Shown: positions 7,718-14,161 of the stretch, piece after piece
How positions within the stretch are numbered: the stretch's first letter is position 1
Layout: every line of letters starts with the position of its first letter
Notes under the pieces: generated by a model
Databases searched by the model: none
Told to the model about the DNA's origin: nothing
The model's input: only the letters and a program-made list of their open reading frames with translations
Source: Micromonospora sp. CCTCC AA 2012012
GTDB taxonomy: Bacteria > Actinomycetota > Actinomycetes > Mycobacteriales > Micromonosporaceae
NCBI RefSeq assembly: GCF_040499845.1
Contig: NZ_CP159342.1
Span: 5,518,001 to 5,582,000, forward strand
Length of the DNA stretch: 64,000 nucleotides
Direction: 5' to 3'
Position numbers and translations under genes: made by a program

Positions 7718-8016
7718 TGCCCGCGCCGCGCCGCGACGGCGCATCCCCCCGCGACCCGCACCTCACCGGCGGCCTCGAAGTCTGGATGACCGGCACGCCG
7801 GCCGAGCTCGACGCCGCGACCGCCGCGCTGACCGTCGCCGGCCGGATGGTTCAGCACGGCACCCGCCGGCCGCTGACCGGTGCCGACGCCGGCCGCCACC
7901 GGCTCTACCTGCGCTTGGCCGTGGCGACCGGCAAGCAGCCGACCCGCGCCCCGGACAACACCGGGGGCGCGCTGATCGACCTCGACGCCGCCCGCGCCCA
8001 CCGCCGGCCCGCCTGA
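7717..8016 (+). CDS. hypothetical protein upstream of the replication genes
   Basis: A 99-residue protein of unknown family. The central part (GGLEVWMTGTPAELDAATAA, then RHRLYLRLAVA) looks like a small alpha/beta domain, and the tail ALIDLDAARAHRR resembles the tails of other element proteins. The ATG overlaps the upstream stop. A gap of 29 bp with TAGGAG separates it from the Prim-Pol gene. Confidence 0.6.
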   Translation: MPAPRRDGASPRDPHLTGGLEVWMTGTPAELDAATAALTVAGRMVQHGTRRPLTGADAGRHRLYLRLAVATGKQPTRAPDNTGGALIDLDAARAHRRPA

Positions 8017-8045
8017 CCGCCGCTCGACGCTGGATAGGAGTTCCC

Positions 8046-9038
8046 ATGTCTGACCTGCTCGCCGCTGCGCTCGCCCACGCAGGGCGCGGCTGGCACGTCT
8101 TCCCGCTGCGGCCGAACGACAAGCGGCCCGCGTTCCCCGACCACACCGCAGACGACTGCGCCGGCCGCGACCCACGCTGCCGTGCCGGGCACCTCGGGTG
8201 GGAGCAGCGCGCCACCACCGACCCCGACCGCATCCGCCGCGCCTGGTCGTCCCGCCCCTACGGCATCGGCATCGCGTGCGGCCCATCTGGGCTGGTGGTG
8301 GTCGACCTGGACGTGCCCAAGCGCCCCGACGACACCCCGCCGCCGGAGTGGGCGGGGGTATGCGACGGGTGGGACGTGTTCGCCACCCTCGCCGCCCGCC
8401 ACGGCACCCCGATCAACCCGCTCGACGGGTTCGGCCTGGACGCCCCACCGCGCACCGGCGTCGACGCCACCTACACCGTGGGCACCGGCAGCGGCGGCAC
8501 CCACCTCTACTACCGCCACCCCGTCGCCGGCCCGGCCCTGCGCAACACCACCGGCGACCGGGGCGGCCTCGGCTGGAAGGTCGACACCCGCGCCCACGGC
8601 GGCTACGTCGTCGCCGCCGGCAGCACCGTCGCCGGCTATCCCTACTCGGTGGCGCTGGACGTCGACCCTGCGCCGCTGCCCGGGTGGCTTGCCGGGCTGC
8701 TCACACCCGCGCCGCGACCGGCCCGGCCGGCAGCCGCGGTGACCCTGCCCGCCGAACGGCACGGTCGGTACGTCGCCGCCGCGATCCGCCGCCAGGTCGC
8801 CCGCCTGACCGCCGCCCCGGATGGGCAGCGCAACCACGCCCTGTTCACCTCAGCCGTGGCGCTCGGCCAACTCGCCGCCGGGGGCGCGCTCACTGACGAC
8901 GACGTCACCGCCGTCCTGGAACCGGCCGCCCTGTCCATCGGCCTGCCGGCCGGGGAAGTCGCGCGCACGATCGCGTCCGGTCTGCGCGTGGGCACCCGCA
9001 ACCCCCGCACCCTCGGCAACCTGGGTAGGGCCGCATGA
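8046..9038 (+). CDS. bifunctional DNA primase/polymerase (Prim-Pol) replication protein
   Basis: The 330-residue protein is an archaeo-eukaryotic primase-fold Prim-Pol. The N terminus has the family signature GRGWHVFPLRPNDKRPAF. The metal-binding DxD is in LVVVDLDVPK near residue 88, the SGGxHxY motif is in GSGGTHLYYRHP near 149, and GWKVDTRAHGGYVVAAGS follows. The last 90 residues are a helical linker. In AICEs of the RepPP type, a Prim-Pol protein initiates replication of the excised circle. The stop overlaps the start of the ATPase gene (ATGA), so the two proteins are made together and probably act as a split initiator. ATG 8046 has TAGGAG upstream. Confidence 0.9.
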   Translation: MSDLLAAALAHAGRGWHVFPLRPNDKRPAFPDHTADDCAGRDPRCRAGHLGWEQRATTDPDRIRRAWSSRPYGIGIACGPSGLVVVDLDVPKRPDDTPPPEWAGVCDGWDVFATLAARHGTPINPLDGFGLDAPPRTGVDATYTVGTGSGGTHLYYRHPVAGPALRNTTGDRGGLGWKVDTRAHGGYVVAAGSTVAGYPYSVALDVDPAPLPGWLAGLLTPAPRPARPAAAVTLPAERHGRYVAAAIRRQVARLTAAPDGQRNHALFTSAVALGQLAAGGALTDDDVTAVLEPAALSIGLPAGEVARTIASGLRVGTRNPRTLGNLGRAA

Positions 9039-10594
9039 CCAGCCGACTCCAGATCGGGTCCGGCCCGGAAACCATCCGCGTGCTCAAGGCCGCGCTCATC
9101 GACGGGCTGTTGCCCGACACCTACGTGTCGGCCGGGGCGCTGGTCCACATGGAAGCCGTCTCCGGTGGCCTGCCCACCGCCGCCGACGAGGACTCCCCGC
9201 TGCCGGTGTCCGCCAGCGTGGTCAACCCCGCCGGCCTCGCCGGCCTGCTCGCCGAGCACGCCTACGTCTACAAGCTGAAGACCCGCAAGAGCGACACCGG
9301 CGACCCGGAGATGTTCGAAGACGAGGTGACCCCGCCCCGGGACATCCTGTCCTCGGTGCTCGCCGGGAAGACGTGGCCGGGCGTGCCGCCGCTGCGCGGG
9401 ATCATCGGCGCTCCGGTGCTGCGCCGCGACGGCACCCTGTTGCAGCAACCCGGCTACGACCCCGCCACCGGCCTCTACCTCGCCTCCCGGGTGGCCTTGC
9501 CGCCCGTCCCCGACGAACCCACCCCCGAGCAGGTCGCCGAGGCGCGCACGTTTCTGCTCTCCCGGTTCCTGCGCGATTTCCCCTGGGCATCGGCTGCCGA
9601 TCGCGCCAACTACGTGGCGCTGCTCGCCACCCCGATCCTGCGGCACTTCACCCGCTCGCTGACCCCCTTTGCGCTGATCGACGCCACCATGCCGTCGAGC
9701 GGTAAGACGATCCTCACCGCCGGCCCCGGCATGCTCTACGGGCAGCGCGTCATGCCCTGGGCCTACGCGGACGAAGAGCTGCGCAAGTCCATCACCGCCG
9801 TCCTCGCCGAGCAGGTCGGCGTGGTCATCTGGGACAACCTCGCCGAGGGCACCGTCATCGACTCCGCCGTGCTCGCCCAACTCGTCACCACCGGCGTGTG
9901 GTCCGACCGCCAGTTGGGCGCGTCGCGGAACATCGCCACCGTCAACGACCGGCTGTGGATGGCCACCGGCAACAACCTCCAGGTCGGCGGAGACATGGCC
10001 TCCCGCACCGTCCGCGTGCACCTCGACCCGAACATGCCCCGCCCCGAACTGCGCGACCAATCCGGGTTCGGCATCCCCCACCTCGACCAATGGATCACCG
10101 ACCCCGCCAACCAACTCACCGTCCTGTGGCACCTCCTGGTCCTCGTCCTCGACTGGACCCGCCAAGGCGCACCCCGCCTCGGCGGGCTGTCCATGCGGCA
10201 ATTCACCCCCTGGGCGCAAGCCCTCGGCGGGTTCCTGGCGCATCACGGCATCGACGGGTTCCTCACCAACGCCGCCGACGTCCGCGAGATCGATGAAGAC
10301 GAAACGCGCTGGCGCGCGTTCCTCACCACCTGGCACGACCGCCACGGCGGCCGTGCGATGACCGCCGCCGAACTCCGGCAAGACGCCGAACCCCTGCACC
10401 TCGGCAGCGACGCCCACGACCCGTGGGACGGGCAGTTCATCACCACCGCCGCCGGACGACTGCCCAACCCCCTGCAACTCGGCCGGCTCCTCACCGGTCA
10501 AGCCGGGCGGTGGCGCGGTGAGCACGTCATCCGGGCCGGGAAACACGAGCGCGGCAACCGGGCCGTGTTCTGGGTCGAACACCACGAGGGCTGA
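9035..10594 (+). CDS. Rep-associated P-loop ATPase/helicase-like protein
   Basis: This 519-residue ATPase is coupled to the Prim-Pol gene. It has Walker A MPSSGKTIL near residue 220 and a Walker B-like VVIWDNLAEG near 263, followed by a WMATGNN motif. This layout fits helicase-like partners of Prim-Pol proteins. The C-terminal part has an acidic stretch EIDEDETRWRAF and a winged-helix-like end. It probably unwinds or remodels the element's origin. The iteron cluster that starts 6 bp after its stop is the likely binding region for this pair. Confidence 0.8.
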   Translation: MTSRLQIGSGPETIRVLKAALIDGLLPDTYVSAGALVHMEAVSGGLPTAADEDSPLPVSASVVNPAGLAGLLAEHAYVYKLKTRKSDTGDPEMFEDEVTPPRDILSSVLAGKTWPGVPPLRGIIGAPVLRRDGTLLQQPGYDPATGLYLASRVALPPVPDEPTPEQVAEARTFLLSRFLRDFPWASAADRANYVALLATPILRHFTRSLTPFALIDATMPSSGKTILTAGPGMLYGQRVMPWAYADEELRKSITAVLAEQVGVVIWDNLAEGTVIDSAVLAQLVTTGVWSDRQLGASRNIATVNDRLWMATGNNLQVGGDMASRTVRVHLDPNMPRPELRDQSGFGIPHLDQWITDPANQLTVLWHLLVLVLDWTRQGAPRLGGLSMRQFTPWAQALGGFLAHHGIDGFLTNAADVREIDEDETRWRAFLTTWHDRHGGRAMTAAELRQDAEPLHLGSDAHDPWDGQFITTAAGRLPNPLQLGRLLTGQAGRWRGEHVIRAGKHERGNRAVFWVEHHEG

Positions 10595-11075
10595 AACCCG
10601 CTGAACCATCTCGGCATCTCGGCATCTCGGCAGAACCAACCCTTGAGCTGGGAGAACACCCTGCCGAGATCAAGGCAGTCGACAACCGTCGATCTCGGCA
10701 TCTCGGCACCCTTCTGCCGAGATGACAGCCGGTTGCCGAGATGGCTCAGCGAACCCGGAACGATCTCGGCAGACGTTTGCCCAGCTCAACGGCACCTTTG
10801 CCGAGATGCCGAGATGCCGAGATGGTTCAGCCCCTCCCACAAACAAGCACCCACCACCGCAACCCAACCGCGCAAGCCGACCCGCTCAGAGCCACACAGC
10901 CGGTTCCGCCCATCGCCTAACACCGCCCCGCCCGAGATCTTGCCTCTACGGCCCTCTCAGCCGGCCACTCTAACGGCCTCCATCGATCCGCCCGCCACAC
11001 CTAGCAAGTCACCCTCGCCCGCCGAAAACGCCAGCCACCGGCGCTCTCAACCCACCGGAACCACGGAGAGAAGAC
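10595..11075. other. 481-bp noncoding region between rep and xis
   Basis: The left half is the iteron dyad annotated separately. The right half (10831-11075) has no gene that I accept and is C- and A-rich with no clear repeat. It ends in GGAGAGAAG just before the GTG of xis. Frames that stay open here are only translations of the repeats. Confidence 0.6.
10601..10830. repeat. iteron dyad: twelve copies of ATCTCGGC, candidate replication origin of the element
   Basis: ATCTCGGC occurs in the plus sense at 10608, 10616, 10624, 10692, 10700 and 10763, and in the minus sense at 10663, 10716, 10735, 10800, 10808 and 10816 (left ends). The outer three on each side are in exact 8-bp tandem. Together with flanking CTGAACC/GGTTCAG they make perfect 32-bp inverted repeats (10601-10632 and 10799-10830) centred at 10715. 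Inner pairs such as TTGAGCTGGG 10643-10652 and CCCAGCTCAA 10780-10789 are also mirrored. Position directly after the Rep genes supports an origin; the function is inferred. Confidence 0.85.
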
Positions 11076-11285
11076 GTGCCCACGCCAGAAAACCGCGTCG
11101 TCCTGACCATCGAAGAAGCCGCCCACCGACTCGGCATCGGCCGCACCACCATGTACGCCCTCATCAAGACCGGCCAAATCCGCACCGTCACCATCGGCCG
11201 CCTCCGCCGCGTCCCCACCTTCTGCCTCGACGAATACGTGCGGAACCTGCTCGCCGAACCAACCCACCTCGACCACGCCGCCTGA
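11076..11285 (+). CDS. xis: excisionase (Xis), MerR-like helix-turn-helix
   Basis: The 69-residue protein is a typical AICE recombination directionality factor. Its helix-turn-helix reads LTIEEAAHRLGIGRTTMYAL, followed by IKTGQIRTVTIGRLRRVP and a short C-terminal helix. GTG 11076 is preceded by GGAGAGAAG. It lies 16 bp upstream of the integrase gene on the same strand. The usual role is to bend the att sites so that integrase excises the element. Confidence 0.9.
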   Translation: MPTPENRVVLTIEEAAHRLGIGRTTMYALIKTGQIRTVTIGRLRRVPTFCLDEYVRNLLAEPTHLDHAA

Positions 11286-11301
11286 CGAAAGGAGCCAGCC
11301 A

Positions 11302-12513
11302 GTGGGACGCAAACCGAACGGCGCATCCAGCATCTACAAGGGCGGCGACGGCTACTGGCACGGCCGCGTCACCGTCGGCGTCAAGGACAACGGCAAGCCG
11401 GACCGCCGGCACGTCCAGGCGAAGACCGAGGCCGAGGTGATTCGCAAGGTTCGCGCCCTGGAGCGCGAGCGCGACAACGGCACCGCACGGAAGCCGGGGC
11501 AGCGCTGGACGGTCGAGAAGTGGCTCACGCACTGGGTCGAGAACATCGCCGGCCCGGTGGTCCGCACGAACACCCTCGACGGCTACCGGGTCGCCGTCCG
11601 CCGGCACCTGATCCCCGGCGTGGGTGCCCACCGTCTCGACCGCCTGGAGCCGGAGCACCTGGAGAAGCTGTACGTCCGAATGATGGCCAACGGCAGCGCG
11701 GCCGGCACTGCCCATCAGGCGCACCGAACCATCCGCACGGCGCTCGGCGAGGCGGTGCGTCGCGGGCACCTCGCCCGGAATCCCGCCGCGCTGGCCAGGC
11801 CGCCCCGCCTCCCGGATTCCGAGGTGCAGCCGTACACCGTCCCCGAGGTGCAGGCGATCCTACGCGCGGCGGCCTCTCGGAGGAACAGCGCCAGGTGGGC
11901 GGTAGCGCTGGCCCTCGGGCTGCGCCAAGGTGAAGCGCTCGGCCTGAAATGGCCTGATGTGGATTTGGAGAACGGGACGCTGACGGTGCGCCGCGCGCTT
12001 CTCCGGCCGAAATGGCGGCACGGCTGCGACGGGAAGTGCGAGCAGAAGTTGCCCGGCCAGTGCCCGGACCGGGTGAACGAGCGGCCGGTAGCGGCGGACA
12101 CCAAATCTCGCGCCGGCCGCCGTTCCATCGGTCTGCCGGATGCCCTGATCGAACTACTCCGGCAGCACCGCAAGGGGCAGGACGTCGAGCGTGAAACCGC
12201 CGCACAGCTCTGGCACGATGAAGGGTGGGTGTTCGCCTCGCCAACCGGCCAGGCGATCCATCAGGCGACGGACTACGACGAGTGGAAACGGCTGCTCAAA
12301 CTCGCCGGAGTGCGGGACGGCCGGCTCCACGACGCCCGGCACACCGCCGCCACCGTCCTCCTGGTTCTCGGCGTCTCCGGCCGCGCGGTGATGGGCATCA
12401 TGGGCTGGTCGAACTCGGCAATGGCCGTGCGATACCAGCACATGACGGATCAGGTGCGCCGCGACATCGCGCAGCAGCTCGGCGGGCTGCTCTGGGGAGA
12501 AAGCTCGGAATAG
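11302..12513 (+). CDS. int: tyrosine recombinase integrase of the AICE
   Basis: This 403-residue phage-type integrase catalyses site-specific integration and excision. It has an N-terminal AP2-like arm-binding region (GASSIYKGGDGYWHGRVTV), a SAM-like core-binding domain (residues about 75-165), and a catalytic domain with the first Arg in LGLRQGEALGLKW near 203, HDARHTAA near 342 and the nucleophile Tyr in YQHMT near 377. All key residues are present, so it looks functional. An insertion with four Cys (CDGKCEQ..PGQCPD) in the catalytic domain is common in actinomycete integrases. GTG 11302 has GAAAGGAG upstream. A strong hairpin follows. Confidence 0.95.
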   Translation: MGRKPNGASSIYKGGDGYWHGRVTVGVKDNGKPDRRHVQAKTEAEVIRKVRALERERDNGTARKPGQRWTVEKWLTHWVENIAGPVVRTNTLDGYRVAVRRHLIPGVGAHRLDRLEPEHLEKLYVRMMANGSAAGTAHQAHRTIRTALGEAVRRGHLARNPAALARPPRLPDSEVQPYTVPEVQAILRAAASRRNSARWAVALALGLRQGEALGLKWPDVDLENGTLTVRRALLRPKWRHGCDGKCEQKLPGQCPDRVNERPVAADTKSRAGRRSIGLPDALIELLRQHRKGQDVERETAAQLWHDEGWVFASPTGQAIHQATDYDEWKRLLKLAGVRDGRLHDARHTAATVLLVLGVSGRAVMGIMGWSNSAMAVRYQHMTDQVRRDIAQQLGGLLWGESSE

Positions 12514-12546
12514 CTTGGTGGGCCAGTTTCGGCTGGCCCACCAAGC
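12513..12546 (+). terminator. hairpin terminator after int
   Basis: A perfect 14-bp stem (12513-12526 with 12533-12546) and a 6-nt TTTCGG loop overlap the last base of the int stop codon. There is no U tract, as is usual in actinomycetes. Because the stem is symmetrical it can also end transcription of the minus-strand genes to the right. Confidence 0.8.
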
Positions 12547-12572
12547 CCACCCTAGCCAGGATGTTCGACCGA

Positions 12573-13052
12573 CTAATCGGCGCTTTGTCGCCCGTAACTG
12601 TTACCCTTCTTGGTTTCCCTTACGCGTTGAAGCTGCATTGCGTCTGCAAGGGTGTAGATTGGCCCGCTCTTGGTCCTGGCGACAGGCGGCGGAAACCACG
12701 TCTGCTTCGACAGCTGCTGTACCCGTTGCCTCGAAACGCCTAGTTGAACGGCAATCTCGGCCAGCGTCACAAGTTCTGGGACCTGTTCCGGCGTGCCGTC
12801 CGGGTGAACGGAAACGGAAATAGGGTCGATCTCTGCTTCCGCGACCCGCTGAATCCACTCCACCATCCGCGCGGCTTTGGCGAGCGCAGACGATGCCGTT
12901 CTGCGACGTAGTGTCTGCGTTGCCACAAGGGTCGCGCCCGTTCGGCGCTCCACGAACTTCCAGTCCAAAGCTAGCCGATCGTTTCGCGCCTTGGATGCCC
13001 TGAGCGCATCTGGCGTGCTAGGAAAAACAATTCGAACAACCCAGTCTTCCAT
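12573..13052 (-). CDS. hypothetical DNA-binding protein with MerR/excisionase-like HTH
   Basis: The 159-residue product has an N-terminal half (about residues 1-65) with an alpha/beta look and no known family, then LVTLAEIAVQLGVSRQRVQQLSK at about 93-116, a clear helix-turn-helix, followed by a wing-like FPPPVARTKSGPIYTLADA. It is convergent with int and probably lies between the integrase and the attachment site, so it may be cargo or a control gene. Its codons are less GC-biased than core genes. Start ATG 13052 has only a weak Shine-Dalgarno. Confidence 0.65.
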   Translation of the reverse strand: MEDWVVRIVFPSTPDALRASKARNDRLALDWKFVERRTGATLVATQTLRRRTASSALAKAARMVEWIQRVAEAEIDPISVSVHPDGTPEQVPELVTLAEIAVQLGVSRQRVQQLSKQTWFPPPVARTKSGPIYTLADAMQLQRVRETKKGNSYGRQSAD

Positions 13053-13088
13053 GAAGAAACCTGATTCCCTGGTCCTTGTCGCGTCAAC

Positions 13089-13334
13089 TCACTGGGCAAG
13101 CCAGTAGCAAAGAAAGCCCTGGATGATGGGCAGGCTGGCGAGGGTGAGAAGTTCGTCTCCAGTGCGCCGGTAGACCAGATACGACGCGGCAGCGGTGGCG
13201 ACAGCAATGACAAAGTTTCTGACCGTTATTGGGCGGCGCGGTCTCATGTTTTGGAGGTTCCAGAGGTCTTCCGAGTACTGTTCCAAGTCGCTAGGCTGCA
13301 CAGTGGCTCCTGCTTGCTGATGGGTAGGGAGCAT
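13089..13334 (-). CDS. small predicted membrane protein
   Basis: The 81-residue reading has a hydrophilic N-terminal part (SDLEQYSEDLWNLQNMRPRR) and two hydrophobic segments, VRNFVIAVATAAASYLVY and LLTLASLPIIQGFLCYWLAQ, the second at the very C terminus. ATG 13334 lies at the foot of a strong hairpin (13336-13366); an upstream ATG at 13391 and a downstream one near the Arg-rich turn are alternatives. No family is recognised. The gene is 36 bp upstream of the DNA-binding gene on the same strand. Confidence 0.45.
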   Translation of the reverse strand: MLPTHQQAGATVQPSDLEQYSEDLWNLQNMRPRRPITVRNFVIAVATAAASYLVYRRTGDELLTLASLPIIQGFLCYWLAQ

Positions 13335-13335
13335 G

Positions 13336-13376
13336 GCGGCGCCCGAGGGACGAGCTCGGGCGCCGCTTCCTATTTT
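13336..13376 (+). terminator. GC-rich hairpin with T-rich tail
   Basis: A perfect 12-bp stem (13336-13347 and 13355-13366) with a 7-nt loop is followed on the plus strand by TTCCTATTTT, the best U-rich tail in this part of the window. It looks like a rho-independent terminator read rightwards, yet no plus-strand gene precedes it within 800 bp. On the minus strand it is in the leader of the small membrane protein gene. Confidence 0.55.
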
Positions 13377-13462
13377 GCGTATGGTTCGCATCCAGCGCCG
13401 GACAGCGTGTGCGACTGAGATGAAGAGGTCTCTGAGTTGCGGGGTCTCAAGCTAAGTGGCCA

Positions 13463-13496
13463 TTGTCGGTGACAAGTAAACGGTTGTCACCGACAA
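13463..13496. promoter_or_regulatory. paired operator-like palindromes TTGTC-N3-GACAA
   Basis: TTGTCGGTGACAA at 13463-13475 and TTGTCACCGACAA at 13484-13496 are each palindromic and are exact reverse complements of each other. Their centres are 21 bp apart, two helical turns, so two dimers would bind on the same face. The adjacent minus-strand gene for a HTH protein is a possible source of the regulator. A recombinase arm site is an alternative. Confidence 0.5.
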
Positions 13497-13745
13497 CCCC
13501 TTAGGTAGCACGCTCCCGGCTTCGAGCGCCAGTCAGTAGGGGAGCCCGCCATATACCTCGCGGCGAGGGTGAATTGGCGCTCCTGGTAGCTGCCCTACGG
13601 GCGGCTGTCGCCCCCGGCGGCTCGGCGGACTGCTTCGGGCGTCCTACTGCCCTCCCTCAGGAGGGTGGGCGGACCTGCGGTCAGGCCGGATGGGCAGCCG
13701 CAAGTGAGACGACAACTGAGACGGCAGCGACCGTAGAGACGACTC

Positions 13746-13773
13746 AGGGCCGGTCCCCGTGGGGGCCGGCCCT
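13746..13773 (-). terminator. tRNA-Ser terminator hairpin
   Basis: A 13-bp stem with one G-T wobble (13746-13758 and 13761-13773) lies 24 bp downstream of the tRNA 3' end on the minus strand. It has no U tract. Confidence 0.55.
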
Positions 13774-13796
13774 GTCGTTCGTGCTGCTCACGCGAG

Positions 13797-13881
13797 CGGA
13801 GGATACGAGATTCGAACTCGTGAGGGTGTTAACCCAACACGCTTTCCAAGCGTGCGCCCTAGGCCTCTAGGCGAATCCTCC
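13797..13881 (-). tRNA. tRNA-Ser(GGA)
   Basis: The minus-strand sequence folds as an 85-nt class II tRNA. The acceptor stem pairs GGAGGAT with ATCCTCC, the discriminator base is G, the anticodon stem-loop is CACGC-TTGGAAA-GCGTG with anticodon GGA (Ser, UCC codons), there is a long variable arm, and the T arm contains GTTCGAATC. The CCA end is not encoded. Its 3' end faces the integrative element, which is the orientation expected when an integrase uses the tRNA 3' end as attB. Confidence 0.95.
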
Positions 13882-13961
13882 GCGAGCCAGGATACAGGTC
13901 CCGTGACGGCCGGCCACCCCACCACCCCCTGAAGATCCACGCCGGGTCGGGTAGGCTTGGC

Positions 13962-14052
13962 GGCACCCCCCGTGCGGCGTGCATCTCGTGAACCTCCCCA
14001 GGGCCGGAAGGCAGCAAGGATAAGCGGGCTCTGACGGGTGCACGGGGGGCCT
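13962..14052 (+). ncRNA. ffs: signal recognition particle RNA (4.5S, small bacterial type)
   Basis: The conserved apical domain is clear: GGGCCGGAAGGCAGCAAGG at 14011-14029, with the GGAA tetraloop and the asymmetric AGCA internal loop. The long stem is closed by GGCACCCCCCGTGC at the 5' end and GCACGGGGGGCC at the 3' end, followed by TTTCTGTC. It lies between tRNA-Ser and dnaX, a common actinobacterial position. Ends are approximate to a few bases. Confidence 0.92.
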
Positions 14053-14161
14053 TTCTGTCTCCGGGTGCCGGTAACGTCCCTGCGGGTCAGGTCACGGGGT
14101 GGTGGGTGGTCACCCGCGCCTGACCGGCGCAGAATGGCTCGGTCGAGAGGAGGCGGGACGG

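Larger units (their letters stand above)
13392..13796. other. 405-bp noncoding stretch between element genes and tRNA-Ser
   Basis: This holds a duplicated TTGTC-N3-GACAA palindrome (13463-13496) and, at the right, an imperfect hairpin (13746-13773) that should terminate the leftward tRNA-Ser transcript. The right border of the integrative element is expected somewhere in or just right of this region. I see no gene. Confidence 0.5.

Noticed and set aside
10601..10830. CRISPR array
   Set aside because: The repeated unit is only 8 bp, the copies are in both orientations and there are no spacers of uniform length; no cas genes are present.
10643..11440. A plus-strand gene through the iteron region into int
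   Set aside because: Its first part is only translated iterons, and the remainder is antisense-like in composition and overlaps xis and int.
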